Shown: positions 24,861-35,188, counted from the stretch's first letter. The stretch: DNA of 57,727 nucleotides from Vibrio sp. 10N.261.45.E2 (GCF_002875705.1 NZ_MCZZ01000131.1:1-57727); one strand, 5' to 3'. Numbers and translations are program-made. Notes: generated by a model not told the origin, from the sequence alone.

Positions 24861-26990
24861 ATGCCTTACCAGAATTTGGATGGTAAACCCTGTACTCAAT
24901 CACATCAGAAGTTGCGTCTAAGTGCCCTTGCAATGGCCATCGCTTCAGTGACTTCCATGGGCGCATTTGCCGCGTCTGATCCTCAAACGACGACCATGGA
25001 AACGGTTGTCGTGACGGGCAGCTTGATCGGTAATTCAGAACTTGAGGATGTAAAAGAGTATCCGGGAGCTCGTACTGTTCTGACTAATGAACAAATTAAA
25101 AAGACTGGCGCACTCTCGATTGATTCGGCCTTCCAAAGTGTACCGGGTATTAAGGTTCAAGACGAAACGGGCACGGGCGTTCTGCCTAACATCTCAGTGC
25201 GTGGTTTGAAAGCGAGTCGCAGTGGCCACGCTCAATTCCTCATGGATGGTGTACCACTGACTCTTGCGCCGTATGGTCACACGGGACAATCAATTTTCCC
25301 TGCAACGCTGTCGATGCTTGACCGAATAGACATTGTTCGTGGTGGCGCTGCTGTGCAGTACGGGCCAAACAACGTCGGTGGCGTGATCAATTTGGTGACT
25401 AAGCCTATTCCACATGAGTGGCAAACGGAAATCAGTAATCGCTTTACTGTATTCGAGGATGGCGATACGCCGCTCAACGACTTTTACCTGCGCACGGGTG
25501 GCTGGTTAACCGATACGCTGGCACTTCAAGTTGAGGGGAACTTCTTAAAAGGGGAAAGCTTCCGTGAGCACTCCGACACCGATGTCAAAAACTTCCAAGC
25601 CAAATTGCAATGGTTACTGAGTGATACTCAAGAGCTACAAGCTTTCGTTCAACGTTATGATGCTGACACTCAAATGCCGGGTGCTTTATCGCCAGATGAT
25701 TACGAAAAAGATCGTACTCAGTCGAAGCGTCCATACGATGAATATCAAGGCACTTCAACGCGTTGGAGCCTGAAGTACCTGCATGATTTGAATCTTGCAG
25801 ATAGCGCCGAATTAGAAATACTGACGTTTGGCCACCGTTCTGAGCGTTTCTTCCAATGGGGCTTTAACAGCGCTGGCGGTCACTGGGCGGACCCGGCATT
25901 GCCGTCAACCGATATTCGTACGTCACCACGTGAATTTGCTGTTTATGGTGTTGAACCTAAACTCGCGATGTACTTTGACGGTAATACCGTAACGCAAAAC
26001 GTGATTGTGGGGGCACGCTACGTCAACGAAGATATCGATTACAAGCTGACTCAAACGCCAATTGCTGGTGGTGCTACAACAACCCCACGTGATTGGCATT
26101 TAGATACTGACGCTTTTGCTGGTTACATCAGCAATGAAATTGGCTTGTTCAATGACGTATTGAAAGTTACGCCGGGTATTCGTTACGAATCGATTGATAT
26201 GACGTTTGATGATCTGGGCACAGCACAGAGCACAGACAACAAAGTGACGGAATGGCTGCCGGGCTTAACCGTGGCATACCATCTTACCGAGCAATGGGTT
26301 GGGTACACCAATGCACAGAAATCTTTGCGTGCACCACAAATCGCTTACATCCGAGGCAAAGGTGAAGAGGGCAGTGAGCTAGCGTGGAACTACGAGTTGG
26401 GTGCTCGCTACAACCAAGATTCAACCAGCTTTAACATCGCACTTTACCGCATTGATTTTGAAGATCAGCTGCAATGGCAAAGTGCTACCCAAACTTTCGA
26501 TAACATTGGTAAAACCCTTCACCAAGGTGTTGAACTCTCTGGTCGTTATATTCCTCAAGTGATGCAAGCTTTGAGTTTGGGCGCTGGCTATAACTACTTA
26601 GATGCAACGTTAGAGGAAGAGGGTGCAAACAAAGGTAATCAACTTCCTTATACGTCTAAACATCAATTTAGTTGGGATGCGATTTACGCCTTTAGCAAGG
26701 TAGATACGACTCTGTCTGGTTACTACTTCAGCGAGTCTTACTCTGACAATGCGAATACAAGTGCCGAAGATGCAACGGGCGCGACAGGTAAAGTGCCGGC
26801 CTACATGGTCTGGAACTTTAACCTAGGTTCGGATTTGTACAAGGATGAAAACAGTAAGCTGCGCATGAACCTCGCGGTGAACAACTTGTTTGATGAAGAC
26901 TATTACTTCCGCGGTATTGATACCAGTCCAGTTGGTCGTTATCCAGCCCCAGGACGTTCTTACACTTTGGATCTGAATTATCAATTCTAA
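24861..26990 (+). CDS. pvuA: TonB-dependent ferric vibrioferrin receptor PvuA
   Basis: A 709-residue outer-membrane receptor of the FecA/PvuA type. It has an extended N-terminus with a signal peptide ending near GAFAASD, the TonB box METVVVTGS, and a plug with GALSIDSAFQSVPGIKVQDE and VRGGAAVQYGPNNVGGVINLVTK, then a barrel ending in DLNYQF. It imports ferric vibrioferrin across the outer membrane, powered by TonB-ExbB-ExbD. AGGAG precedes the ATG. It is the second receptor of the operon and shares little sequence with psuA, so the two are not a recent duplication. Confidence 0.92.
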   Translation: MPYQNLDGKPCTQSHQKLRLSALAMAIASVTSMGAFAASDPQTTTMETVVVTGSLIGNSELEDVKEYPGARTVLTNEQIKKTGALSIDSAFQSVPGIKVQDETGTGVLPNISVRGLKASRSGHAQFLMDGVPLTLAPYGHTGQSIFPATLSMLDRIDIVRGGAAVQYGPNNVGGVINLVTKPIPHEWQTEISNRFTVFEDGDTPLNDFYLRTGGWLTDTLALQVEGNFLKGESFREHSDTDVKNFQAKLQWLLSDTQELQAFVQRYDADTQMPGALSPDDYEKDRTQSKRPYDEYQGTSTRWSLKYLHDLNLADSAELEILTFGHRSERFFQWGFNSAGGHWADPALPSTDIRTSPREFAVYGVEPKLAMYFDGNTVTQNVIVGARYVNEDIDYKLTQTPIAGGATTTPRDWHLDTDAFAGYISNEIGLFNDVLKVTPGIRYESIDMTFDDLGTAQSTDNKVTEWLPGLTVAYHLTEQWVGYTNAQKSLRAPQIAYIRGKGEEGSELAWNYELGARYNQDSTSFNIALYRIDFEDQLQWQSATQTFDNIGKTLHQGVELSGRYIPQVMQALSLGAGYNYLDATLEEEGANKGNQLPYTSKHQFSWDAIYAFSKVDTTLSGYYFSESYSDNANTSAEDATGATGKVPAYMVWNFNLGSDLYKDENSKLRMNLAVNNLFDEDYYFRGIDTSPVGRYPAPGRSYTLDLNYQF

Positions 26991-27020
26991 TACGTAATTT
27001 ATTGAAAGTAATAACGAATA

Positions 27021-27047
27021 AAAGTCGCCAATACTCTTGGCGGCTTT
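27021..27047 (+). other. Intercistronic hairpin between pvuA and pvuB
   Basis: Stem AAAGTCGCCAA / TTGGCGGCTTT (one G-T pair) with a TACTC loop and no following T-run. It resembles the psuA-pvuA hairpin in position. It could protect the receptor message from 3' decay or attenuate transporter expression. Confidence 0.65.
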
Positions 27048-27077
27048 CACGGTTCTAGCGTTTAAGGAAAATTAAAT

Positions 27078-28055
27078 ATGGAAAACAGCTCTCGCCTTTT
27101 GTTTTCGAATCCATTGCAGCTGTCGAACGGACTGCTGTCATTTAATAGGCCGTTTTTATTCAGCAGGATAGCGATAACCTTAGCTTTGCTGATTATTAGC
27201 TTGTTCTCATTCTCCAGTTCAGCACAAACCAGGGTCATACAAGATGAACAGGGTCAGTTTGAGATAGCGACTACTCCGCAACGTATTGTGGTGTTGGAGT
27301 TCTCATTTGTCGATGCGTTAGCTGCGGTGGGTGTTTCTCCTGTTGGTGTTGCTGATGACAATGATGCTTCGCGAGTGATTCCGGCGGTGCGTGAATTGGT
27401 TCAACCATGGGAATCGGTTGGCATGCGTTCTCAGCCTAGCCTAGAAGCCATTGCGATATTAAAGCCTGACCTGATCATTGCTGATGCAGAGCGTCATCGT
27501 ACTGTCTATCAAGATCTACAACGTATCGCACCAACTCTGCTGCTTAAAAGCCGCGGCGAGACGTATCAAGAGAATTTGGAGTCTGCGCTCAAGATTGGCA
27601 TCGCTCTAGATAAACAATCGTCAATGGAACAACGCATTCAACAACATCAACACGCCATGGCCGAATTCAAAAGTCATTTTTCCCTCAAACAAACCGTCCA
27701 GTTCGCTGTCGTGTCGGATAAAGGTATGTGGTTACATAGCCCAGCGTCTTGCGCAGGAGGCGTGCTGACCACATTAGGCATTGCGAGCCCAATTGTGAAA
27801 CCAACAGAGAAGGCATATTTGCCAACCAGCTTTGAGTTGTTGTTGAAAACCAACCCGGATTGGTTGCTCCTTGGCGCTTACTCTCATCCAAATATTGTTG
27901 ATGATTGGCAGAAAAATCCGTTATTCAATGTACTAACCTCTGCAAAAAAACAGCAAGTTGTAGAAGTGTCACCAGCACTTTGGTCACTGAATCGAGGCAT
28001 GTTAGCGGCAGAACAAATGGCGAAAAATCTTGAGCAGATCTTGGATCCATCATGA
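27078..28055 (+). CDS. pvuB: Vibrioferrin periplasmic binding protein PvuB
   Basis: A 325-residue siderophore-binding protein of the FhuD/FecB type. An unusually long N-terminal leader (about 50 residues) ends in a hydrophobic signal ([19 protein letters not shown]). The mature protein begins with the family pattern [29 protein letters not shown] and has [12 protein letters not shown]. It carries ferric vibrioferrin through the periplasm to PvuCDE. AAGGA precedes the ATG. The stop overlaps the pvuC start by four bases (ATGA). Confidence 0.92.
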   Translation: MENSSRLLFSNPLQLSNGLLSFNRPFLFSRIAITLALLIISLFSFSSSAQTRVIQDEQGQFEIATTPQRIVVLEFSFVDALAAVGVSPVGVADDNDASRVIPAVRELVQPWESVGMRSQPSLEAIAILKPDLIIADAERHRTVYQDLQRIAPTLLLKSRGETYQENLESALKIGIALDKQSSMEQRIQQHQHAMAEFKSHFSLKQTVQFAVVSDKGMWLHSPASCAGGVLTTLGIASPIVKPTEKAYLPTSFELLLKTNPDWLLLGAYSHPNIVDDWQKNPLFNVLTSAKKQQVVEVSPALWSLNRGMLAAEQMAKNLEQILDPS

Positions 28056-29086
28056 GTACGATGTTGTTCTCTAAAAGTAAGCGATTCTGGCCAATACTGT
28101 CGGGGCGAGTCACGTTGTTTACCGGATTAGTGTCGTGTTTGGCACTATCTGGTTACGCGGCCTCTATGACCGGGTGGTCTAATTTCTCTCTAACATTGAG
28201 TGACTTAATTCACTACTGGTTTGCGTTTGATGAAAGCAGCATCACTCATCAAATATTGTCGACGCTAAGAGCGCCAAGAGCTTATGCAGGGTTATTGATT
28301 GGTGCGAGTTTGTCTGTCGCTGGGGTATTGATGCAGGGATTAACGCGTAACCCACTTGCGTCTCCGTCGATTCTTGGCATTAACGCTGGCGCAGCCTGTT
28401 TTATGGCGTTAGCTGCAATAGGTATACCGGTAGTTAGCGAGCTAAATCCAATTCTCAATGCGGTTCTTGGCGCGTTGCTAAGCGGCGGTGCTGTGATGCT
28501 TCTGGGCGGCTTTTTCTCCGCACGTTCTCATCCGTTACGTTTGGTTCTTGCGGGTATCGCCATTACGGCGTTATTGCTCGGACTGACACGAGCGGTGCTG
28601 ATCCTTGCAGACGATATGGCTTATAGCGTCTTGCATTGGCTTACTGGCTCACTGTCTAGTGTGGATGATGGGCAGTGGCAACAGCTTTGGCCGCCTGCGG
28701 TGATTGGCTTGGTGTTGGCAATGAGCCTTGCTCGCAATCTCAACTTGCTGGCACTTGGCGAAGAAGTTGCCGTGGGGTTGGGCAGTAACATCAGGCTTAC
28801 TCGCCTCGCTAGTGGGCTGACGATCGTGTTGCTTGCCGGAGCAAGCGTCGCTATCGCAGGGCCTATTGGTTTTGTGGGACTGTTAGTGCCTCATTTGGTT
28901 CGACCTATGGTTGGGCACAATTACCATTTACTGATTCCTATTTCCGCATTGGCTGGCGCAGCATTAGTCTCTTGGTCAGATGCATTATCACGAGCGATTG
29001 CTTTCCCGACTGAAACACCCGTTGGTGTTATTACTGCTTTGCTCGGGACACCTTGTTTTATTTTGATTGCGACGAGGAGATCTTAA
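28052..29086 (+). CDS. pvuC: Vibrioferrin ABC transporter permease PvuC
   Basis: A 344-residue FecCD-family inner-membrane permease with about nine or ten hydrophobic helices. It has the family signatures [43 protein letters not shown] and [15 protein letters not shown]. It is one half of the permease pair that passes ferric vibrioferrin into the cytoplasm. It is coupled to pvuB by ATGA and to pvuD by TAATG. Confidence 0.93.
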   Translation: MSTMLFSKSKRFWPILSGRVTLFTGLVSCLALSGYAASMTGWSNFSLTLSDLIHYWFAFDESSITHQILSTLRAPRAYAGLLIGASLSVAGVLMQGLTRNPLASPSILGINAGAACFMALAAIGIPVVSELNPILNAVLGALLSGGAVMLLGGFFSARSHPLRLVLAGIAITALLLGLTRAVLILADDMAYSVLHWLTGSLSSVDDGQWQQLWPPAVIGLVLAMSLARNLNLLALGEEVAVGLGSNIRLTRLASGLTIVLLAGASVAIAGPIGFVGLLVPHLVRPMVGHNYHLLIPISALAGAALVSWSDALSRAIAFPTETPVGVITALLGTPCFILIATRRS

Positions 29087-30057
29087 TGCACCATCACACT
29101 AAGATAGTTTTGTTATCCGGAATCCTCATATTAGTGGCATCTGTTGGTTTGTTTGTCGGCGCAGCGTCACTTTCTATTCCTCAAGTCATCGAACGTTTGG
29201 TCGCGTTTTCCAGTGACGACTTTGTTATCCATCAGTATCGGCTACCACGTATGCTGCTCGCGATAAGCGTGGGCGCAGGGTTAGGGCTTTCTGGGGTATT
29301 AGTGCAAGGCGTGATACGTAATCCGTTAGCATCGCCTGACCTTATGGGTATTAGCGCTGGGGCTGGCCTTGCTGCGACAGCGAGTTTAGTTTGGTTTCCC
29401 AATGCACCAGTCAGTGTGCTTCCTGTTGTAGCTATGTTCGGTGGGGTATTGGCTGCAGGGCTGATTGCTGTATTGGCATGGTGGTCGAGGCCAACACCCG
29501 CCAAATTGGCGCTGATTGGTATTGCGGTGAGTGCGTTTCTGGCCAGTTGTATCGACTTCTTGCTGGTTACCAATCCGATCGAGATCAACACGGCCATGGT
29601 GTGGCTTACTGGCAGCCTTTGGGGGCGAAACTGGCAGCAAGTTCCCTTTATTTGGAGCGTACTGCTCTTGTTGTTACCTATGGCATTATGGCTTGCTTGG
29701 CGATTAGATGTGATGGGGCTTGGCGAAGAAAGTGCGACCACATTGGGTACTAAGCCAAAACAGATTCAGGCTCTTGCGTTATTGGCCGCTGTTTTGCTTG
29801 CCAGTGTTAGCGTTTCTGTTGCTGGAACGATCAGTTTTGTGGGTTTATTGGCACCTCACTTAGCACGCTTGTTGTTTGGGCATAATCATAAGTTGTTAAT
29901 CCCAGCATCTGCACTGGTGGGGGCAATTCTGGTTACCAGCGCTGATGGGTTAGCTAGAGGTCTACAACCACCTATTGAATTGCCAGCAGGCGTTCTCACG
30001 TCAGTGATTGGCGCGCCTTATTTCATCTTTCTTCTCTATCGTTATCGAGGTTGGTAA
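29086..30057 (+). CDS. pvuD: Vibrioferrin ABC transporter permease PvuD
   Basis: A 323-residue FecCD-family permease, partner of PvuC. It shows RLPRMLLAISVGAGLGLSGVLVQGVIRNPLASPDLMGISAGAG and GTISFVGLLAPHLARLLFGHNH. I place the start at 29086 ([10 protein letters not shown]), where the ATG shares a base with the pvuC stop (TAATG) and GAGGAG precedes it. The frame is open to 29053 but that would be inside pvuC. Confidence 0.93.
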   Translation: MHHHTKIVLLSGILILVASVGLFVGAASLSIPQVIERLVAFSSDDFVIHQYRLPRMLLAISVGAGLGLSGVLVQGVIRNPLASPDLMGISAGAGLAATASLVWFPNAPVSVLPVVAMFGGVLAAGLIAVLAWWSRPTPAKLALIGIAVSAFLASCIDFLLVTNPIEINTAMVWLTGSLWGRNWQQVPFIWSVLLLLLPMALWLAWRLDVMGLGEESATTLGTKPKQIQALALLAAVLLASVSVSVAGTISFVGLLAPHLARLLFGHNHKLLIPASALVGAILVTSADGLARGLQPPIELPAGVLTSVIGAPYFIFLLYRYRGW

Positions 30058-30059
30058 CT

Positions 30060-30824
30060 ATGCTTAAAACGCAGAATCTTTCCGTCGCGTACGGCAAACA
30101 AACGATCATACCAAACCTGTCGGTTTCTATCCCTAAGGGAAAAATCACCGCCTTGATAGGACCTAACGGGTGCGGTAAATCCACCTTGTTAAAGACGTTA
30201 GTAAGAATTAACAAGCCAGTGGCTGGAGAGGTGTTGTTTGAAGACAAACCGCTATCAAGCTATGGCGATAAAACGCTCGCTCGTTCGTTGTCACTTCTTC
30301 CGCAAATCTTGGTCAGCCCTGGGGGGATCACGGTCAGAAAATTGGTCGAATATGGCCGTTCGCCTTATGTCTCTCATTGGGGAAGGTTAGGGCAGGATGA
30401 TCAAAGGATTGTCGAGCAAGCAATGCGAGATACAGGTGTGCTCGAGTTTGCTGATAAGCCTGTTGAGTCACTGTCTGGTGGGCAGCGTCAAAGAGCATGG
30501 ATTGCGATGGTAATTGCACAAGATACGGAAGTAGTGATGTTGGACGAACCGACTACATACCTTGATATGTCTCATCAAGTGGAGTTAATGAACCTGATGC
30601 AACAGATGAATGCTAAAGGAAAAACGGTGGTAGTGGTGTTGCATGACCTAAATCAAGCGAGTCGTTACTGCGACCATCTAGTGGTTTTGGAAAAGGGATG
30701 CTTAATTGCAGAGGGCTCGCCTGATGAGGTGATGACAGAAACCATGCTCAGTAACGTATTTGATCTTAAAGCGAGCGTGTTTCGAGACCCTATTTCAAAT
30801 ACACCAATGTGTGTCGCGATTTAG
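30060..30824 (+). CDS. pvuE: Vibrioferrin ABC transporter ATPase PvuE
   Basis: A 254-residue FecE/FepC-type ATPase energising PvuCD. Walker A GPNGCGKSTLL, the signature LSGGQRQRAW, Walker B VVMLDEPTTYLD and the switch histidine VVLHDLNQA are all present. The ATG at 30060 lies two bases after the pvuD stop, with GAGG upstream. An in-frame TTG nine bases earlier is less likely. It is the last gene of psuA-pvuABCDE. No classical terminator follows. Confidence 0.93.
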   Translation: MLKTQNLSVAYGKQTIIPNLSVSIPKGKITALIGPNGCGKSTLLKTLVRINKPVAGEVLFEDKPLSSYGDKTLARSLSLLPQILVSPGGITVRKLVEYGRSPYVSHWGRLGQDDQRIVEQAMRDTGVLEFADKPVESLSGGQRQRAWIAMVIAQDTEVVMLDEPTTYLDMSHQVELMNLMQQMNAKGKTVVVVLHDLNQASRYCDHLVVLEKGCLIAEGSPDEVMTETMLSNVFDLKASVFRDPISNTPMCVAI

Positions 30825-31053
30825 TTATCTGTTCTGAACAACGAGATCACCAAGGCATAAAGAACAGAATACAGGCAAGGAAGCCACATTAGATTAGGTC
30901 GTCTAAACTTAGATTTGTATGGCATCAAAAGCCGAACAATTTGGGATCTAAAAACGTTCTCGAAAATAAACGTAAATTAATTCTTTACCTCAACTTGACT
31001 TGAAGTATTAGCATGAACTCCGTTGCTTACGAGAATACTTTAAGGAGAGAAGA

Positions 31054-31473
31054 ATGATCCAACTTGAACATGTAAATTTAGTGGTAAAAGACATCCCAGA
31101 AATGCTGGTTTTCTACAAAGCGGCATTCCCTCATTGGTATGTCCGTGACGAGGGAAAAGGGGAGTGGTCGGGTAAGCCACGTAACTGGCTGCATTTTGGC
31201 GATGAGTACCAATACATAGCAATAAGTGATCACGGTGAAGGTGAAAATAGAGACTTAGCAGGGCACTCTGTCGGCCTCGCGCATTTCGCTTATGTAACCA
31301 ATAACATTGAAAGCGTCACTCAACGTCTTATTGATGCGGGTTTCCCGATTGCCAAACCCGGTGCCGAAGAACCTTATCGCAAGAACGTCTACTTTGTGGA
31401 TCCGGCGGGTTTTGAAATCGAGTTCGTTGAATATCTGAGTGATGATCCCAAACTTCGTAATGCGACAAGTTAG
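31054..31473 (+). CDS. VOC-family (glyoxalase/dioxygenase fold) protein
   Basis: A 139-residue single-module vicinal-oxygen-chelate protein. Paired beta-alpha-beta units begin LEHVNLVVKDIPEMLVFYKAAFP and GLAHFAYVTNNIESVTQRLIDAG. Likely metal ligands are the His in EHVNLVV, the His in LAHFAYV and the Glu in GFEIEFVEY. The family covers glyoxalase I, fosfomycin-type resistance enzymes and ring-cleaving dioxygenases, and I cannot choose among them. AAGGAG precedes the ATG. It is monocistronic with a strong terminator. Confidence 0.88.
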   Translation: MIQLEHVNLVVKDIPEMLVFYKAAFPHWYVRDEGKGEWSGKPRNWLHFGDEYQYIAISDHGEGENRDLAGHSVGLAHFAYVTNNIESVTQRLIDAGFPIAKPGAEEPYRKNVYFVDPAGFEIEFVEYLSDDPKLRNATS

Positions 31474-31501
31474 TAGAATGATAGTAGGGTAGAAAGTACT
31501 T

Positions 31502-31538
31502 AAAGGGCATTGTGGAATTTTCCGCAATGCCCTTTTTT
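31502..31538 (+). terminator. Terminator between the VOC and EamA genes
   Basis: Stem AAAGGGCATTG / CAATGCCCTTT followed by more Ts, with a 12-base loop that may pair partly. It lies between convergent genes and can serve both. Confidence 0.88.
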
Positions 31539-31573
31539 AGATCAATTGACTAGCTGAGGGTTAGTTTGGTTGT

Positions 31574-32473
31574 CTACTTAGCTTTAAATGGCACCAATAG
31601 TTGTTTGCCAAACACATTGATTAGCGCGCCAGTTACGATTAGACCACCACCTAGGTAAGTCCAAACTGATGGGATTTCGTTGAAGATCCACACGCCTAAC
31701 AGTGCCGAGAAGACAATCTGAACGTATGAGTAAGCCGAAGCTTTACCCGCGGCTTGTGTCTGCATCGCTTTGGTTAAACCGTATTGGCCTATTTGTGTGA
31801 AAATCCCGACTAGAACCAACATCATGGTTAGGAACAAACTAGGCCATACAAAGTCATTCCAGATAAGGGCTGTTGAGATTGGTAGAGCTACCAGTGGGAA
31901 GTAGAAGATGATGACTGAGCTGTCTTCCGTTTGGCTAAGCTTTCTCACAATCACATAAGCAATTGAGCTACCAAATGCGCCACATAACGCCACCATTATG
32001 CTAAATAGCGGTAACTCGCTGCTCGTGCCACTGCTCATGCTTGGCTGAACCATTACTAATAACCCTGCTAAGCAGAACGCAATGCAGATCATGGTCGATT
32101 TTTGGACGCGTTCTTTCAGAAATAGTACACCGAGCAATGCGGTAAATACGGGATGTACGTATTGTAGAATGGTCGCCTCTGCTAATGGCAAGGTGGTCAC
32201 AGCGTAGTAAACACACATTAAGGCTGCTGTGCCAACTGCGCCTCGAACAAACAACAAAGGTTTGTTATTTCCCCAGATCGAAATGCCTTTTCGCTTAACG
32301 TCGATATAACTGATGATCAAAGACACCAGAGCCCTTGCTGCAACAATTTCGAATACAGGTATGCCGTAGTTGCTGATGTATTTCACACACGTAGACATCA
32401 GTGCGAATCCAAAAGCAGAGAGGATCATGAACCTAACCCCAACAGGGATCATTGAAAAAGAGAAAGAGGGCAT
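31574..32473 (-). CDS. EamA/DMT-family transporter
   Basis: A 299-residue inner-membrane protein with ten hydrophobic helices in two EamA repeats (second repeat: FGSSIAYVIVRKLSQ onward). It resembles the RhaT/YdcZ-like drug/metabolite transporters that export amino acids or metabolites. The TTLPLAEATILQYVHPVFTALLGVLFLKERV block is typical of the family. The substrate cannot be read from sequence. It stands alone between the VOC gene (convergent) and the alpha-amylase gene (divergent). Confidence 0.9.
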   Translation of the reverse strand: MPSFSFSMIPVGVRFMILSAFGFALMSTCVKYISNYGIPVFEIVAARALVSLIISYIDVKRKGISIWGNNKPLLFVRGAVGTAALMCVYYAVTTLPLAEATILQYVHPVFTALLGVLFLKERVQKSTMICIAFCLAGLLVMVQPSMSSGTSSELPLFSIMVALCGAFGSSIAYVIVRKLSQTEDSSVIIFYFPLVALPISTALIWNDFVWPSLFLTMMLVLVGIFTQIGQYGLTKAMQTQAAGKASAYSYVQIVFSALLGVWIFNEIPSVWTYLGGGLIVTGALINVFGKQLLVPFKAK

Positions 32474-32740
32474 AAAAATATCAATCGGTTGAGGGAACAG
32501 GAATCATAACTTAGTTTAGAAGAGCCGACCAAAGTCTTTGTCCTACTCTGGTCAACTTGATTCAATTAATTCTCATTTCATATCGATTCGTTTTTATCTC
32601 ACATAAGATCGGCTACAACTCAATTTTATAAAATAGACATCAACAGAAGGTGACGCTAATTCAACTCTGATTTATCCGTCGTTTAAATTACCTTTCTTAG
32701 TCATATCATTCTCGTGAATTTATAATAAGAGATATGTTCT

Positions 32741-34141
32741 ATGAAACCAATAAACACCCTACTCATATCCACGCTCACGCTTTGCTCTTTTAGTTCAGCT
32801 ACTTATGCAGATACCATTTTGCATGCTTTCAATTGGAAGTATTCAGACGTAACGGCCAACGCTAATCAAATTGCTCAAGCCGGTTATAAAAAAGTACTGG
32901 TTGCTCCGGCAATGAAATCTAGCGGCAGCCAATGGTGGGCGCGTTACCAGCCTCAAGACCTTCGTACCATTGATTCACCTCTCGGCAACAAACAAGATTT
33001 AGCCGCAATGATTACCGCACTCAAAGGTGTGGGTGTTGATGTTTATGCCGATGTGGTGCTCAACCATATGGCGAATGAAAGCTGGAAGCGAAGTGACTTG
33101 GATTACCCAGGCACTGAGGTGCTAAACGATTATGCGAGCCGCTCAAGTTATTTTGCCGACCAGACTCTGTTTGGCAACCTAGCACAAGGCTTTGTTTCTG
33201 CTAACGATTTCCATGCCGCAGGCTGTATTTCAGATTGGAACGATCCCGGTCATGTTCAATATTGGCGTTTGTGTGGGGCTGATGGCGATGTAGGTTTGCC
33301 TGATCTCGACCCAAATAACTGGGTGGTTTCACAGCAGCGTTTATATCTGAAAGCGTTAAAGGATATGGGCATCAAAGGCTTCCGCATTGATGCAGTGAAA
33401 CACATGAGTCAGTACCAAATCGACCAAGTGTTCACGCCTGAAATTACAGCGAACATGCATGTATTCGGTGAAGTGATCACCAGTGGCGGGGCAGGAAACA
33501 GCGGCTATGAGTCCTTCTTAGCACCTTACTTAAACAATACCAATCACTCTGCGTACGATTTCCCTTTGTTTGCGTCGATTCGAGCTGCATTTTCTATGGG
33601 CGGTGGCTTGAACCAATTGCATGATCCAAAAGCGTACGGCCAAGCACTCGATGACAACCGTTCAATTACTTTTGCTATCACACATGATATACCAACCAAT
33701 GATGGCTTCCGTTACCAAATTATGGACCCACAAGACGAGCAGCTTGCTTACGCTTACATCCTTGGCAAAGATGGCGGCACGCCGTTGATCTACAGTGATG
33801 ATCTACCGGATTCTGAAGATAAGGATAACGGTCGTTGGGGCAATGTTTGGAATAGTTCGAGTATGAAGAATATGCTGAGCTTCCATAACGCAATGCAAGG
33901 AAAATCAATGACGATGATTTCGAGCGACCAATGTACTTTGCTGTTTAAGCGTGGCAAAGAAGGCGTTGTTGGTATTAACAAGTGTGGCGAAACGCGTGGA
34001 GTGACGGTTGATACTTACCAACATGAGTTTAATTGGCATGTTCAATATAAAGACGTATTAAGCAGCGCGACAGAAACCATTTCTTCTCGTTACCATACGT
34101 TCAATCTACCACCGCGCAGCGCACGTATGTTTAAGCTTTAA
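32741..34141 (+). CDS. Secreted alpha-amylase (GH13)
   Basis: A 466-residue glycoside hydrolase family 13 enzyme with a signal peptide ending at SATYADT. The catalytic barrel shows DVYADVVLNHM (region I), GFRIDAVKHM (nucleophile Asp in region II), HVFGEVI (acid/base Glu, region III) and FAITHDIPTNDGF (region IV; the usual NHD reads THD here). It hydrolyses internal alpha-1,4 links in starch or glycogen outside the cell or in the periplasm. Its length fits a single A/B/C-domain enzyme with no starch-binding module. It is monocistronic and shares a terminator with the convergent LysR gene. Confidence 0.92.
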   Translation: MKPINTLLISTLTLCSFSSATYADTILHAFNWKYSDVTANANQIAQAGYKKVLVAPAMKSSGSQWWARYQPQDLRTIDSPLGNKQDLAAMITALKGVGVDVYADVVLNHMANESWKRSDLDYPGTEVLNDYASRSSYFADQTLFGNLAQGFVSANDFHAAGCISDWNDPGHVQYWRLCGADGDVGLPDLDPNNWVVSQQRLYLKALKDMGIKGFRIDAVKHMSQYQIDQVFTPEITANMHVFGEVITSGGAGNSGYESFLAPYLNNTNHSAYDFPLFASIRAAFSMGGGLNQLHDPKAYGQALDDNRSITFAITHDIPTNDGFRYQIMDPQDEQLAYAYILGKDGGTPLIYSDDLPDSEDKDNGRWGNVWNSSSMKNMLSFHNAMQGKSMTMISSDQCTLLFKRGKEGVVGINKCGETRGVTVDTYQHEFNWHVQYKDVLSSATETISSRYHTFNLPPRSARMFKL

Positions 34142-34178
34142 TGCTTATTCTATAGATCGAACACCACTGTTAAAAATC

Positions 34179-34206
34179 ATAAGCCGCAGCACGTGCTGTG
34201 GCTTAT
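34179..34206. terminator. Bidirectional terminator, amylase / LysR
   Basis: A 12-bp stem (ATAAGCCGCAGC / GCTGTGGCTTAT, one G-T) with an ACGT loop between the two convergent genes. The T-tracts are short. Confidence 0.7.
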
Positions 34207-34237
34207 TCGTATCTGAGTTTAAGGTCTATCGCTCTTG

Positions 34238-35188
34238 TTAATCGGTAATTACACCAAACCAATAGTTCTGATGAGATAGTGCTTTCAGTAACTCGATCTC
34301 TTTTGCTGTCTCTTCCCTAAGCCATTCAATAAGGTCGTTGATAATAGGCGTGTGAGTACGTTGGTGCATGAAGTAAGTCCAAGCACTGTGTTGGATCTTT
34401 GCATTCTTAGGGCAGTACAAGAAGCCTCGTTGGAGATCTTGTTGAACTAACAATAGATCCGTGACCGTCACCCCTTCACGCGATAAACAAGCACTGAGTG
34501 CCATATCTAACGATAAGAAGCTGGTATTTCTGACGGGTTTCTTCGGTGGGAATTCAACATCGGCCAACCACACTTTCCAGTCGTGATGATCTAAGGTCGG
34601 GTGCAGCCGTGGCATTGTTAAGATCGAATCGAGGTCGGTGTCTTTGGTGGTTAAACTGGTAGAACACACTGGTGCCATGAACTCTTCCCGCAAGAAGGTG
34701 ATGTCTGGTGCTTTGTCATAGCGTTTTTTGAAGCGCGTGTGGAAGATCAGTAGGTCATATTCGCTGCTGTTGATTGATTCGTCTTCTTCAATCACAGGAA
34801 CTATGACGATCTCATAATCTTGATAACGCTCGTTTAATTCCCGTACTTTAGATATCAATACCCGCGTAGCGAAACTCAGAGTCGCTTTGATCACGATACG
34901 CTTTTGTTTTGGCTCACTCCAAGAGGTGATAACAGCTTCGATATTGCCGTAGCTTTCTCGTAAAGCCACATACAAATCATGACCTTGTACCGTTAATTCT
35001 ATGGCTCGATGCTTACGAATAACCAGTGATGCGTTTAACTCATCTTCAAGCTGTTTGATCTGTCGGCTTATCGCACTTTGTGTCACATGCAGTTCTTCGG
35101 CGGCCAGAGTAAAGCTCATCAGCCTTGCAGCCGCTTCGAAGGCTTTTAAGCCATTATGTGAGGATGGCAAGCTAGGATATGGAGTCAT
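34238..35188 (-). CDS. LysR-family regulator (GcvA-like)
   Basis: A 316-residue LysR regulator. The N-terminal HTH reads SHNGLKAFEAAARLMSFTLAAEELHVTQSAISRQIKQLE, the pattern of the GcvA/AmpR branch, followed by the effector-binding domain. It is divergent from a MATE transporter about 100 bp away, making that transporter its likely target. The effector is unknown. The upstream spacer is short and holds no site I can name. Confidence 0.9.
   Translation of the reverse strand: MTPYPSLPSSHNGLKAFEAAARLMSFTLAAEELHVTQSAISRQIKQLEDELNASLVIRKHRAIELTVQGHDLYVALRESYGNIEAVITSWSEPKQKRIVIKATLSFATRVLISKVRELNERYQDYEIVIVPVIEEDESINSSEYDLLIFHTRFKKRYDKAPDITFLREEFMAPVCSTSLTTKDTDLDSILTMPRLHPTLDHHDWKVWLADVEFPPKKPVRNTSFLSLDMALSACLSREGVTVTDLLLVQQDLQRGFLYCPKNAKIQHSAWTYFMHQRTHTPIINDLIEWLREETAKEIELLKALSHQNYWFGVITD

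Noticed and set aside
30828..30868. Inverted repeat TCTGTTCT / AGAACAGA after pvuE as a terminator
   Set aside because: It has only an 8-bp stem, a loop of about 25 bases and no T-run, too weak to call.
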